A stretch of DNA of 47,431 nucleotides from an uncultured Geobacter sp. (lineage in GTDB: Bacteria > Desulfobacterota > Desulfuromonadia > Geobacterales > CAIOGM01): assembly GCA_903902855.1 (NCBI GenBank), contig CAIUWK010000035.1, positions 1 to 47,431 on the forward strand. The letters run 5' to 3'. Numbering within the stretch: position 1 is the first letter of the stretch; each line of letters starts with the position of its first letter. Under the pieces are notes generated by a model. That model saw only the letters and a list, made by a program, of their open reading frames with translations. It ran no database searches and had not been told where the DNA came from. This document shows, piece after piece, positions 8,742 to 18,418 of the stretch. A program made the position numbers and the translations under genes.

Positions 8742-9920
8742 GTGAGCGCACTGGAAATGGACAACTACATCTTTACTTCGGAATCAGTTTCAGAAGGACA
8801 TCCCGACAAGGTCGCCGACCAGATTTCCGACTCGATCCTTGACGCCATCCTCACCCAGGATCCCCGGTCACGGGTTGCCTGCGAGACCCTCGTCACCACC
8901 GGCATGGCGGTGGTTGCCGGCGAGATCACCACCAACGCCGTGGTTGACTATCCCAAGATCGTCCGTGAAACCATCCTGGAGATCGGCTACAACGACTCCC
9001 AGATGGGGTTTGACGGTGAGACCTGTGCCGTACTGATCTCCATCGACAAACAGTCTCCCGACATCTCCCAGGGAGTGACCGAAGGGGAAGGGCTCTTCAA
9101 GGAGCAGGGGGCCGGCGACCAGGGACTCATGTTCGGCTATGCCTGCAACGAGACCGCAGAGTTGATGCCCATGACGATCCTCTTTTCCCACCAACTGGTA
9201 AAGAAACTGGCCGATGTCCGGAAGAGCGGTCTGCTCAACTTCCTCCGCCCCGACTCCAAGTCCCAGGTCTCCATCCAGTACATCGACGGCAAGCCCGCCT
9301 ATGTGGATACGGTGGTCATCTCCTCCCAGCATACCCCCGATGTCAGCCACAAGCAGATCGAGGAGGGGATCATCGAAGAGGTGGTGAAGAAGATTATCCC
9401 CGCCGGGATGATCACCGCCAAGACCCGCTACCTCATCAACCCCACCGGCCGTTTCGTCGTGGGGGGCCCCATGGGGGATTGCGGTCTCACCGGCCGAAAG
9501 ATCATCGTGGACAGCTACGGCGGGCACGGCGCCCATGGCGGCGGCGCCTTCTCCGGCAAGGACCCCTCCAAGGTGGACCGCTCCGCCGCCTACATGGGAC
9601 GCTACGTTGCCAAGAACCTGGTGGCGGCCGGACTCTGTGACAAATGCGAGATTCAGGTGGCCTACGCCATCGGCGTGGCCCAGCCGGTCTCCATCCTGGT
9701 GGACACCGCCGGCACCGGGAAGATCCCCTCGGCCCGCATCGCCGAAATCGTCAAGGAGGTCTTCGACATGCGCCCCCGGGCCATCATCGAACAGCTGGAC
9801 CTGCTTCGCCCCATCTACAAGTTGACCGCTGCCTACGGCCACTTCGGCCGTGAGCTCCCGGAATTCACTTGGGAGCGGACCGACAAGGTGGCGATCCTGC
9901 GGGAGAAGGCGGGGCTGTAA
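8742..9920 (+). CDS. metK: S-adenosylmethionine synthetase
   Basis: MetK makes S-adenosylmethionine from methionine and ATP; 392 residues, normal length. Conserved blocks are [14 protein letters not shown] (residues 17-30, with catalytic H20), the adenosine-site [13 protein letters not shown] and the phosphate-binding [20 protein letters not shown] chose the GTG at 8742 because GGAGG lies 5 nt upstream; the ATG five codons later (8757) has a poorer spacing, and the open frame further upstream runs through the promoter. The gene is monocistronic: its own promoter is in front, and an octamer array plus a long hairpin follow. Together with ahcY 4 kb away it forms the SAM cycle of this region. 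Confidence 0.97.
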   Translation: MSALEMDNYIFTSESVSEGHPDKVADQISDSILDAILTQDPRSRVACETLVTTGMAVVAGEITTNAVVDYPKIVRETILEIGYNDSQMGFDGETCAVLISIDKQSPDISQGVTEGEGLFKEQGAGDQGLMFGYACNETAELMPMTILFSHQLVKKLADVRKSGLLNFLRPDSKSQVSIQYIDGKPAYVDTVVISSQHTPDVSHKQIEEGIIEEVVKKIIPAGMITAKTRYLINPTGRFVVGGPMGDCGLTGRKIIVDSYGGHGAHGGGAFSGKDPSKVDRSAAYMGRYVAKNLVAAGLCDKCEIQVAYAIGVAQPVSILVDTAGTGKIPSARIAEIVKEVFDMRPRAIIEQLDLLRPIYKLTAAYGHFGRELPEFTWERTDKVAILREKAGL

Positions 9921-9925
9921 GAGAT

Positions 9926-9981
9926 GTTGAAGCGTTGAATCGTTCGAATGTTGAATCGTTGAACTGTTGGTTTGTTGAATC
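9926..9981. repeat. Octamer array, unit GTTGAATC (7 units)
   Basis: Seven 8-nt units in phase: GTTGAAGC, GTTGAATC, GTTCGAAT, GTTGAATC, GTTGAACT, GTTGGTTT and GTTGAATC. It starts 5 nt after the metK stop and ends 4 nt before the terminator stem. The same unit occurs at 14060-14082 and, inverted, at 20006-20037. Confidence 0.9.
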
Positions 9982-9985
9982 GATG

Positions 9986-10027
9986 ACGTAGGAAGGCCGG
10001 ATGGAACTCCATCCGGCCTTCCTACGT
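9986..10027. terminator. Bidirectional terminator between metK and the response regulator
   Basis: A 20-base arm (9986-10005) has a perfect complement at 10008-10027, giving a stem of about 19 bp closed by a 4-nt loop. The downstream T run is only TTT on the plus strand and absent on the minus, so efficiency is uncertain, but the position between convergent genes fits termination for both. The outer sequence TACGTTTCAAC (10023-10033) recurs next to the apgM terminator. Confidence 0.75.
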
Positions 10028-10028
10028 T

Positions 10029-10766
10029 TCAACCAGCTCTTTTCTCGCACCTCGCGCCCGGCGCCCCGTGCCTGGCAAATCTGTACCCCACCCCCCGGAC
10101 GGTCTGAAAAAAGACCGGATGGGAGGAATCGGGCTCGAAATATTTCCGGAGCCGGACGATGAAGTTGTCCAAGGTCCTGGTCTCGGTCTCGGAGGAGTAC
10201 CCCCAGACCGTCTCCAGGAGGTTTGAGCGAGTGACGGTCTTACCTTCGTTCCTGAAGAAGAGCGCCAGCATCCGGATCTCCAGTTCCGTGAGATCGATCT
10301 CCCCTTGGGCGGTGCGGGCGTGATAGGAGAGAAGAAAGACCTCGTTGTCACCGAAACGGTATCCCTCCTCCACCGGTTCCGGGCGGTACCAGGACGACCG
10401 GCGGAGCATCCCCTTGACTCGGAGGAGAAATTCGCTGAGGTTAAAAGGCTTTGTCAGGTAGTCGTCGGCGCCGCTGTCCAGACCGGAGATCCGGTCCCCC
10501 TCCTCGGAACGGGCGGAGAGAATCAGGATGGGGACCCGCGGGTCGGCACCCCGGACCTCACGACAGACGGTGAAGCCATCCATCCCCGGCAGCATCACAT
10601 CCAGGATGATGAGGGCGAACCGGTTGAAGGCGAGGAGTTCCAGCGCAGCCTCACCGGTCTCCGCATGACTCACCCGATACCCTTCCTCTTCCAGATTAAA
10701 CGTCATCCCACGGGCCAGATGGAGTTCGTCCTCCACCAGGAGGATATGCGGCCGGTCCTCACTCAT
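10029..10766 (-). CDS. PhoB/OmpR-family response regulator
   Basis: A 245-residue two-component regulator. The receiver domain has the acidic pair E12/D13, phospho-acceptor D56 (LDVMLPGMDG) and K106 (TKPF); a winged-helix DNA-binding domain follows (about 135-235, with TLDNFIVRLRKYFE and TVRGVGYRF). The ATG at 10766 is preceded by GGGGAAAATTC and overlaps the end of the kinase gene by 8 nt, so the pair is translationally coupled. The stop TGA lies inside a GTTGAAACGTA motif that continues into the terminator. The signal and regulon are unknown; the neighbouring metK is convergent and is not an obvious target. Confidence 0.95.
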   Translation of the reverse strand: MSEDRPHILLVEDELHLARGMTFNLEEEGYRVSHAETGEAALELLAFNRFALIILDVMLPGMDGFTVCREVRGADPRVPILILSARSEEGDRISGLDSGADDYLTKPFNLSEFLLRVKGMLRRSSWYRPEPVEEGYRFGDNEVFLLSYHARTAQGEIDLTELEIRMLALFFRNEGKTVTRSNLLETVWGYSSETETRTLDNFIVRLRKYFEPDSSHPVFFQTVRGVGYRFARHGAPGARCEKRAG

Positions 10767-11724
10767 GAATTTTCCCCTTTTCCCTGGCCACCGGCAGGAT
10801 GAGATGGAACGTCGTCCCCAGCCCGGCACCGGGACTGGTCACGCGGATCAGCCCCCCATGCCGGTCGATGATGGACTTGACGATGTAAAGACCAAGCCCG
10901 GTCCCCCTGATATTTTCCTGCGTACTCCTCACCCGGTAAAACATGAGAAAGACCTTGCGCAGATCCCCTTTTTCCATCCCCCGCCCCTGGTCACGAAAGG
11001 TCAGAAGACACCGTTTGCTCCCTTCCCGGCTCAGGGTCACCTCGATCTCCGGTGAGGCCATGCTGTAGAGGATGGCGTTTTCAAAGAGATTGCGGAGCGC
11101 CATCGCCAACCCCTCCGGGTCGAACTCCACCCGGATGTCCGGCTCTATCCGCCAGGTCAGGCTTCCTCCCTCGGGCAACTTCAATCGTTTACGCTCCAGA
11201 AAAAGGGTGAGAAATTCGGAGAGGTCATGAACAAGACGCTCCCCTCCCCCGAATCCGTGCTCAAGTTTGGCTGCCATGAGGAGATTGTTAATATGGTTTT
11301 CCAGGCGAGTGGTGTCGTCCAGCATGGTATCGAGAAAGCGTTCGACCCGCTCCGGGGAGGGCTTGCGGAGACGGATTGTCTCCAGGTGAAGCCGGATGGA
11401 GGCCAGCGGAGATTTCAGCTCATGGGTAACTTGCGAGATGAAATCGCGTTGCCGACGGTTGAGGGAAGACTGGCGCTGCCAGTAGAGGAAGATGATGTAC
11501 ACCCCCACGAGGATGGCCACGAGAAGCGCCAACCCTTCCGTCAGGACCAGCCAGTCGAAGGAGTAGCCGGTCAACAGGTCCGGCTTGTACTGTTCCGCCA
11601 GTCGCCGGAGCTCCTGGTGACGACCGATGAACCAGTAGATCCATAGGACGACCACCAGAACCCAGACCAGCTGAATTCCGATGAGAGCGGAGAGAGGGGT
11701 AAAGAGTAACCGAAACCACTTCAT
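10759..11724 (-). CDS. Membrane sensor histidine kinase
   Basis: A 321-residue HisKA-type kinase. Two membrane helices (about residues 12-33 and 58-81) bracket a very short extracytoplasmic loop of ~25 residues, so signal input may be intramembrane or through another protein. The H box is THELKSPL with H101; the N box NLFENAI, G1 DQGRGM and G2 GTGLGL are all present, so the enzyme should be active. The ATG at 11724 has GGTGG about 10 nt upstream; a GTG five codons earlier (11739) is an alternative. It is divergent from the nitronate monooxygenase-like gene, sharing a 131-nt spacer in which I could not fix a promoter. Confidence 0.92.
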   Translation of the reverse strand: MKWFRLLFTPLSALIGIQLVWVLVVVLWIYWFIGRHQELRRLAEQYKPDLLTGYSFDWLVLTEGLALLVAILVGVYIIFLYWQRQSSLNRRQRDFISQVTHELKSPLASIRLHLETIRLRKPSPERVERFLDTMLDDTTRLENHINNLLMAAKLEHGFGGGERLVHDLSEFLTLFLERKRLKLPEGGSLTWRIEPDIRVEFDPEGLAMALRNLFENAILYSMASPEIEVTLSREGSKRCLLTFRDQGRGMEKGDLRKVFLMFYRVRSTQENIRGTGLGLYIVKSIIDRHGGLIRVTSPGAGLGTTFHLILPVAREKGKIHE

Positions 11725-11855
11725 GCCCCTGTGTACCACCGGAAATCCGCTTTTGCAAGCGGAATGGTTTTACACTTCTATTACATTGCACCCTGTCTGA
11801 TTCTGGTAGAGTGACCTTCGCTTACGACTGACGGAAATCACCCATCGAGGACATA

Positions 11856-12941
11856 ATGAAACCTTTCAAACTTGGCGTATATGAAGTTCCCTATCCCCTG
11901 ATCCAGGGGGGAATGGGGGTGCGGGTTTCGGCCGGTTCCCTGGCCGGCCATGTTGCCAAGTGCGGCGGGATCGGCATCGTAGCCGCTGCCGGTATCGCCC
12001 TCAATAGCGAACATTATAACGGCAAGAATTATCTGCAGGCCGAACAGGAGGCCATGAAGAGCGAGCTTCGCAAGGCTTACGAGATTGCCCCGGATGGGAT
12101 CATCGGCGTCAACGTCATGGTGGCTCTTTCCGACTTCGAAAACCTGGTAAAAGCCTCCATCGAAGGGGGGGCCAAGGTCATCATCTGCGGCGCCGGGCTG
12201 CCGCTCTCCCTCCCGGAACTGACGGCCCATGCTCCCCATGTGGCGCTCATCCCCATTGTCTCCTCCCTGCGGGCGGCCCAACTCATCGCCAAGAAGTGGG
12301 ACAAGGGTTCTCATCGCCTCCCCGACGCAGTGCTGGTGGAAGACCCGGATACCGCCGGCGGCCATCTGGGGGAGAAGATGGAGAATATAGGCAACGGTGA
12401 CTACGATCATTACGGGACGATCCGAGCCATCAAGGAATTTTTCCGGAGCGAGTACCAGGTGGATATGCCGGTCATCGCCGCCGGTGGCATCTGGGATCGG
12501 GCCGATCTGGAAAACGCCCTGGCACAGGGGGCCGACGCCGTGCAGATGGCCAGCCGTTTCGTCCCCACGGTGGAGTGTGACGCCGCCGAAAGCTTCAAAC
12601 AGATGTACCTTGATTGTCGCAAGGAGGATATCGGTCTCATCATGAGTCCCGCCGGGCTCCCCGGAAGGGCCATCCTCAAAAATCAGGAGAACATCGTTAA
12701 CTACGACAAGGAGCACAACTCCAAGTGCAAGACCGGCTGTCTCAAGAAATGCTCTTACAAGGAGAACGGCGAACGATTCTGCATCGTCTTCTCCCTGGAC
12801 CGGGCCCAGCGAGGCGATGTGGAGACCGGTCTGGTCTTCTGCGGGACCAACGCCTGGAAGGCCGACCGGATCACCACGGTGCAGGAGATTTTTGACGAAC
12901 TGTTCGGTGAAGAGGAAGCCGTCACCGCTCAGGCGGCCTGA
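11856..12941 (+). CDS. Nitronate monooxygenase / FMN-dependent NPD-family oxidoreductase
   Basis: A 361-residue TIM-barrel flavoprotein of the 2-nitropropane dioxygenase family. FMN-binding features include IQGGMGVRVS (residues 17-26), VVAAAG-like glycine turns, EDPDTAGGH, and AAGGIWDRADL followed by GADAVQMASRF. A cysteine-rich stretch near residues 290-310 (KCKTGCLKKCSY) is unusual and might hold a metal or redox pair. The family includes nitronate oxidases and FabK-type enoyl reductases, and the true substrate cannot be read from the sequence. The ATG is preceded by GAGG, and the gene ends in its own terminator, so it is probably transcribed alone. Confidence 0.85.
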   Translation: MKPFKLGVYEVPYPLIQGGMGVRVSAGSLAGHVAKCGGIGIVAAAGIALNSEHYNGKNYLQAEQEAMKSELRKAYEIAPDGIIGVNVMVALSDFENLVKASIEGGAKVIICGAGLPLSLPELTAHAPHVALIPIVSSLRAAQLIAKKWDKGSHRLPDAVLVEDPDTAGGHLGEKMENIGNGDYDHYGTIRAIKEFFRSEYQVDMPVIAAGGIWDRADLENALAQGADAVQMASRFVPTVECDAAESFKQMYLDCRKEDIGLIMSPAGLPGRAILKNQENIVNYDKEHNSKCKTGCLKKCSYKENGERFCIVFSLDRAQRGDVETGLVFCGTNAWKADRITTVQEIFDELFGEEEAVTAQAA

Positions 12942-12964
12942 CCTTCCCGGCATCATCTTCTGAG

Positions 12965-12997
12965 ACGGCCCGACGGTATGCACCGCCGGGCCGTTTT
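12965..12997 (+). terminator. Rho-independent terminator after the NPD-family gene
   Basis: Stem ACGGCCCG (12965-12972) / CGGGCCGT (12987-12994) with an inner CGGT/ACCG pair around an ATGC loop, followed by TTTT. It lies 23 nt after the stop. Confidence 0.9.
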
Positions 12998-13078
12998 CAT
13001 AGGACCTGAAAAAATGGAGACCTCCCTTTGACCCGGCACCCTATCGCGCCCGACTGGCATTCTTGTGCGCGTTTTTTC

Positions 13079-13107
13079 TTGCCTGCTCCGGCGCACCATG
13101 ATATATC
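13079..13107 (+). promoter_or_regulatory. Predicted promoter of the sahR-like/ahcY operon
   Basis: TTGCCT (13079-13084) and TATATC (13102-13107) are separated by exactly 17 nt. The predicted start point near 13114 lies inside the palindrome at 13105-13120, an arrangement suited to repression. Confidence 0.6.
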
Positions 13108-13120
13108 AACAAATGTTGAT
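13105..13120. promoter_or_regulatory. Putative SahR operator palindrome
   Basis: A perfect inverted repeat, ATCAACA-AA-TGTTGAT, with 7-bp arms and a 2-nt centre, ending 24 nt before the start codon of the ArsR-type regulator and overlapping its predicted -10 element. ArsR-family repressors bind palindromes of this size, so autoregulation is the simplest reading. Confidence 0.7.
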
Positions 13121-13144
13121 TCAATTAACTGGCAAACGTGATCT

Positions 13145-14056
13145 ATGCTGCAAACCCTGAAATCACTGGCCGACCCCTCCCGTCTCCGGCTGACGGCCAT
13201 CCTGCTCCGGGGGGAATTCACCGTGCAGGAGTTGACCCGGATCATGGGCACCGGACAGTCCCGGGTCTCCCATCACCTGAAGGCCCTCACCGAGGCTGGG
13301 GTGCTGGCGGTTAAACGGCAGGGAACCTGGAACTATTACCGGGCCGGCGGCGATTCCCCCTTTTTCGCCGCCATCCGGCCGGCGCTGGAACAGGGGCTGG
13401 CTGATCTGCCCCATCGGGAAGAGGATCTCACCGCCGTGGCCCAGATACTGGAAGAGCGAAGGGATCGGAGCCGGGAGTTCTTTGACCGGCATGCCCGGCA
13501 GTGGGATGATCTGGCCCGGACCCTGCTTCCGGCCCCCGACTACCGGGAGATCCTGCTGTCACGACTCCCCCAAGGGAAGAGCGTGGTGGAGATAGGACTG
13601 GGGACCGGCGGCCTGTTGCCGGCCCTGGCAGCCAGATCCGCCACAGTCATCGGGGTGGATCATTCTCCAGCCATGCTGGATGAGGCGAGGCGGCGACTGA
13701 CTGAGGAGAACGTGAGCGGCGTCGAACTTCGCCTGGGGGAGATGACCCACCTGCCGCTCACCGACCGCTCCGCCGACTGTGCGGTGCTTGCCATGGTCCT
13801 GCACCATGCCGCTGACCCCCAGGCGGTGCTAGGAGAGATCAAACGGGTCCTGGTTCCCGGCGGCCTGCTGCTCGTGGCCGACCTGGCCCGCCATGAGCGG
13901 GAATGGGTGCGGGAACGCCTGGCGGACCAGTGGCTCGGTTTTGATGAGGAAGAGTTGACGGCATGGTTGACGGCAGCGGGATTCGTGCAGATTGACTGCC
14001 GGCGAATCGCAGGGAGCGTTGGACAGGAGTCGGTGCTGGTGCTAACGGCATCGTAA
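13145..14056 (+). CDS. ArsR-family regulator fused to SAM methyltransferase domain (SahR-like)
   Basis: A 303-residue two-domain protein. Residues 1-85 form an ArsR-type winged helix ([13 protein letters not shown], then recognition helix [12 protein letters not shown]); residues 105-300 form a class I methyltransferase fold with motif [11 protein letters not shown] at 147-156 and the motif II-like GVDHSPAML. It matches SahR, reported in Proteobacteria as a repressor of S-adenosylmethionine-cycle genes that senses S-adenosylhomocysteine with a methyltransferase-like domain. Gene order supports this: ahcY follows after 67 nt on the same strand, and a perfect palindrome lies at its promoter. 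No good Shine-Dalgarno precedes the ATG. It could instead be an active methyltransferase; the name is inferred. Confidence 0.82.
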   Translation: MLQTLKSLADPSRLRLTAILLRGEFTVQELTRIMGTGQSRVSHHLKALTEAGVLAVKRQGTWNYYRAGGDSPFFAAIRPALEQGLADLPHREEDLTAVAQILEERRDRSREFFDRHARQWDDLARTLLPAPDYREILLSRLPQGKSVVEIGLGTGGLLPALAARSATVIGVDHSPAMLDEARRRLTEENVSGVELRLGEMTHLPLTDRSADCAVLAMVLHHAADPQAVLGEIKRVLVPGGLLLVADLARHEREWVRERLADQWLGFDEEELTAWLTAAGFVQIDCRRIAGSVGQESVLVLTAS

Positions 14057-14059
14057 GCT

Positions 14060-14087
14060 GTTGAATCGTGAGTTGTTGAATCGTTGT
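14060..14087. repeat. GTTGAATC octamers in the sahR-like/ahcY gap
   Basis: Two exact GTTGAATC copies (14060-14067 and 14075-14082), a degenerate unit between them that is one base short, and a partial GTTG after them. It begins 3 nt after the regulator stop. Unlike the two other sites with this unit, no terminator hairpin follows, which fits co-transcription with ahcY. Confidence 0.65.
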
Positions 14088-14123
14088 AGATATCAAAATC
14101 ATCACCACCACAAGGAGAAGCAG

Positions 14124-15518
<1,395 letters not shown>

Positions 15519-15527
15519 GACGTCTTG

Positions 15528-15644
15528 ACCACGGAGACACGGAGAAAGGCAATTTAACAGGGATGGACAGGATGCTCACGCCCGGCACGCCACTGGATTA
15601 TCTCCAAAGGAGTTATCCAGACTATCCTGTTCATCCCTGTAAAT
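15528..15644. repeat. Composite repeat: CACGGAGA octamers plus inverted ACAGGGATG nonamers
   Basis: Two exact CACGGAGA octamers (15530-15545) are followed by AACAGGGATGGACAGGAT (15556-15573), and then by an inverted relative, ATCCTGTTCATCCCTGT (15624-15640), about 50 nt downstream. An imperfect GGATTATCTCC / GGAGTTATCC hairpin (15595-15618) forms the inner stem. The array fills the ahcY-gspA gap. The nonamer unit recurs downstream of fxsA. Confidence 0.75.
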
Positions 15645-15693
15645 TCGATTTTGTCTGTTTCTTTCCCTGCTGAACTGATTTTCCAAGGTTTAC

Positions 15694-17310
15694 ATGTACT
15701 GCGACTACTACGGTTTTCGAGAGAAACCGTTCAACATCACCCCTGATCCGGGATTCATCTTCCTCAGCGCCCACCACAACGAGGCCTTTGCCCATCTGCT
15801 CTATGGCATCGACAATCATGTGGGGTTCATCGCCCTCACCGGAGAGATCGGGGCAGGGAAGACCACCGTGATCCGGACCCTCTTGGGACAGCTCTCTCCC
15901 GATCAGTACCGGAGCGCCCTCATCTTCAATCCCTGCCTCTCCTCATTGGGACTCATGCAGTCCATCAACCGGGAGTACGGCCTCCCCACCCACCATACCG
16001 ATACGGCGGAGCTGCTCAGGGATCTCAATAACTTTCTCCTGGAGGAAAACGAAGCCGGTCGGACGGTGGTGCTGGTGGTAGACGAAGCGCAGAACCTGTC
16101 AAGCATGGTTCTGGAGCAAATACGCCTCATCTCCAATCTGGAGACCGAACAGGACAAGCTGATCCAGATAGTGCTGGTGGGACAACCGGAACTGCGAGAG
16201 CTCCTGGCTCAACCGGAACTGCGCCAGTTGGGGCAACGGATTGCGGTGAGCTATCATCTGCGCCCCATGAACCTGGCCGACACCCGGGAGTACATCACCC
16301 ACCGGATGGAAGTTGCGGGGAGAAAAGAGTCTAACCTCTTCACCACCAAAGCCATTCGACGCATCTACCGCTTCTCCGGGGGGCTCCCTCGACTGATCAA
16401 CCTGGCCTGCGACCGGACGCTCCTCCTGGGGTATACCCGTGAGCAGACCCCCCTCACCCCGGCGATGGCCGGAAGCGCCATTGCCGATCTCCGCCTCACG
16501 TCGGAGGACGGATTCAGGCTCCGCCATGTCCTCTACGTCGGCCTCGTTGCAGCACTCCTGGGAACCGGACTCTTGCTCTTTACACGGGAACAGACGCCAC
16601 ACCGGGAACCAAACGCAACGGCAACGCCGCTGGCGGCGAAAGCTCCGCTCCCCATCTCCGTCCCCACTGTGGCGCGGCAACTGGCAACGGTGACCGAAAC
16701 AGAAAGTGCCCTCACGGCATTCAACGTCCTGGCCCGGATCTGGCATATTCCCACCGCAGCCTGGGCATCTTCCCAGCCGGAACTCCCGGAGATCCTGGCC
16801 CGTGAACGGGGAGTTGACACCCTCAAGTTCACCGGCAACCTGGGAGCGCTTCTGCGGTATAACTCACCGGCGATCCTGGAGCTGACCATTCCCGCTCTCC
16901 AGGGGAGGCGCTACCTGGCCCTTACCGGTTTCGACGCCGACCGCTATACCATCACCCCCCCCCTTGCCGGACGGACGACAGTGAGCGGAGCTGAGCTGGA
17001 AAGCATCTGGTCCGGACGGGCATATATCCCCTGGAAGAATCATCTGAACATCCCCCCAGGCATCAAGGGGGGGGCTCAGGGGAGAGCGGTGAGCCGGTTG
17101 CAGACGCTCCTCCAAGGGGGAGGGCTCTATAAAGGGGGACTCAGCGGAGTCATGGACCGGCCGACCCTGGACGCCGTCGGATCATTCCAGATGGCCCAGG
17201 GGATCGACCCCGCCGGGGGAGTGGGACGACAGACCCTGTTTCTCCTCTACCGCACCGCCAGAGGGTTCACCAACCCGGTACTGAATCATGCCCCAGGAGC
17301 TGCAAGATGA
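15694..17310 (+). CDS. gspA: GspA/ExeA-type ATPase with peptidoglycan-binding domain
   Basis: A 538-residue ExeA/GspA family protein, which in type II secretion helps place the secretin through the peptidoglycan. An N-terminal AAA ATPase (residues 5-260) has Walker A GEIGAGKTT at 50-58 and Walker B VVLVVDEAQ at about 126-134. A single membrane helix follows (about 276-298), then a periplasmic part ending in a peptidoglycan-binding-1 type domain (about 465-525). AAGG precedes the ATG, and the stop overlaps the gspB start by 4 nt. The frame contains a C9 tract (16955-16963) and a G8 tract (17067-17074). The secretion or pilus apparatus it serves is not in the window. Confidence 0.88.
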   Translation: MYCDYYGFREKPFNITPDPGFIFLSAHHNEAFAHLLYGIDNHVGFIALTGEIGAGKTTVIRTLLGQLSPDQYRSALIFNPCLSSLGLMQSINREYGLPTHHTDTAELLRDLNNFLLEENEAGRTVVLVVDEAQNLSSMVLEQIRLISNLETEQDKLIQIVLVGQPELRELLAQPELRQLGQRIAVSYHLRPMNLADTREYITHRMEVAGRKESNLFTTKAIRRIYRFSGGLPRLINLACDRTLLLGYTREQTPLTPAMAGSAIADLRLTSEDGFRLRHVLYVGLVAALLGTGLLLFTREQTPHREPNATATPLAAKAPLPISVPTVARQLATVTETESALTAFNVLARIWHIPTAAWASSQPELPEILARERGVDTLKFTGNLGALLRYNSPAILELTIPALQGRRYLALTGFDADRYTITPPLAGRTTVSGAELESIWSGRAYIPWKNHLNIPPGIKGGAQGRAVSRLQTLLQGGGLYKGGLSGVMDRPTLDAVGSFQMAQGIDPAGGVGRQTLFLLYRTARGFTNPVLNHAPGAAR

Positions 17311-17891
17311 GCCTCATTCTGGATGCCCTGAAAAAGCTGGAACAGGAGAAGGCGGCCCGCCGCACCCGGCAGGGGGATATCCGCCCGGCGCTCACCGCCA
17401 GGAAGAGTTCCCCCACTTCCCCGGCGTGGCGGCTGCCGGCGCTCTTTACGGGCACCATTATCCTTGCGGTGGCCGTAACTCTGGGGGTCACGGGGCTCTT
17501 CTCCCAGAAGAATCTTCCGCCGTCGCCCGCACCGGTTCAATTCCCTCCCCTCCCCTCTCCGACCCCGGCCACCACGGTACAGCCCCAGCGTCCCCCGATA
17601 CCGTCAGCAAGAGTGAATATTCCCGCTCCGCCGGATCTCCCCCCACCGTCACCCAAACGCCCCAAAGGGATCATACCGGAGCCGACCGGCCCCACCCCCG
17701 CCGACCTGAAGGTGACCGGTATTGCCTGGCAGGATGAGCGAACTGCTCGACGGGCCGTGGTAAACGGCGCTCTCATGGGGGAAGGAGCCGATGTCTCCGG
17801 GGCCAGGATCGTGGAAATCCGACAGGAACAGGTCCGTTTCTCCCGGGATGGCCAAAGCTTCGCCATCGCCATCACCTCGTCCAACCGGTGA
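17307..17891 (+). CDS. gspB: GspB-like type II secretion partner
   Basis: A 194-residue bitopic membrane protein. The N-terminus MSLILDALKKLEQEK is the hallmark of GspB proteins; a membrane helix lies at about 45-66, a Pro-rich spacer at 70-130, and a periplasmic T2SSB-type domain at about 135-190 (KVTGIAWQDERTARRAVVNG). GspA and GspB form a complex that couples peptidoglycan to secretin assembly, so the 4-nt ATGA overlap with gspA is expected. The spacer's extreme proline content comes from C-rich codons rather than from a clear nucleotide repeat. Confidence 0.87.
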   Translation: MSLILDALKKLEQEKAARRTRQGDIRPALTARKSSPTSPAWRLPALFTGTIILAVAVTLGVTGLFSQKNLPPSPAPVQFPPLPSPTPATTVQPQRPPIPSARVNIPAPPDLPPPSPKRPKGIIPEPTGPTPADLKVTGIAWQDERTARRAVVNGALMGEGADVSGARIVEIRQEQVRFSRDGQSFAIAITSSNR

Positions 17892-18295
17892 GGAGTATGG
17901 CCGGCAAACTCTTCCTGCTTCTTGCCACGGTCTCGGTGTTGGAAATCTATCTGATCGTCAAGGTTGGGGAGATAGTGGGGATTGTGCCGACGTTCCTGAT
18001 TCTCTTCAGCACCAGCGTGGCTGGGGGGTGGCTTGTCCGCCGTCAGGGGATAGCAATCATCGGCAGGGTCAGGGATGAACTCGCTGGGGGGCGGTTACCG
18101 GCAGGACCGATCATGGAAGGTCTCCTCGTGCTGGTGGGAGGGATGCTGCTTCTCCTCCCCGGCCTCCTCACCGATTTCCTCGGTCTACTCTTTCTCATCA
18201 CTCCCACGAGAAACCTTATGGGTCGGTCAATCGTCACATGGTTACAAAGACGATTCATACCGCGGGAAAAGATGGTCGTCATCAAAAAAAATTAG
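17888..18295 (+). CDS. fxsA: FxsA family membrane protein
   Basis: A 135-residue FxsA homologue, a small cytoplasmic-membrane protein first known for overcoming F-plasmid exclusion of phage T7 in Escherichia coli. Hydrophobic helices are visible at about 8-25, 30-46 and 78-105 around the family core LEIYLIVKVGEIVG...GGWLVRRQG. The GTG at 17888 overlaps the gspB TGA (GTGA) and suggests coupling; the ATG three codons later (17897) has a GAGGAG that is too close for normal spacing. Its placement behind gspAB is probably only operon membership. The 123-nt downstream gap shows a repeat but no clear terminator. Confidence 0.88.
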   Translation: MRSMAGKLFLLLATVSVLEIYLIVKVGEIVGIVPTFLILFSTSVAGGWLVRRQGIAIIGRVRDELAGGRLPAGPIMEGLLVLVGGMLLLLPGLLTDFLGLLFLITPTRNLMGRSIVTWLQRRFIPREKMVVIKKN

Positions 18296-18373
18296 CGGCG
18301 GCCCACAGCCTTACTCGAATAAGTAGATGCAGGAATTTCGTGGTACTCGACAACGGGTATCGCCGCATGATTC

Positions 18374-18404
18374 GTCCTGTCTATCCTGTGCATCCCTGTT
18401 AAAA
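18374..18404. repeat. Nonamer array, unit ACAGGGATG family (3 units, inverted)
   Basis: Read on the minus strand: ACAGGGATG, CACAGGATA and GACAGGACG, three 9-nt units in phase, preceded by TTTTA. It shares the unit with the element in front of gspA, so related copies flank the gspA-gspB-fxsA operon on both sides. Confidence 0.7.
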
Positions 18405-18418
18405 TAAGTTTTTCCGGT

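Noticed and set aside
11740..11855. Divergent promoters between the histidine kinase and the NPD-family gene
   Set aside because: Several weak matches such as TTGCAC with TAGAGT have wrong spacing; none is convincing.
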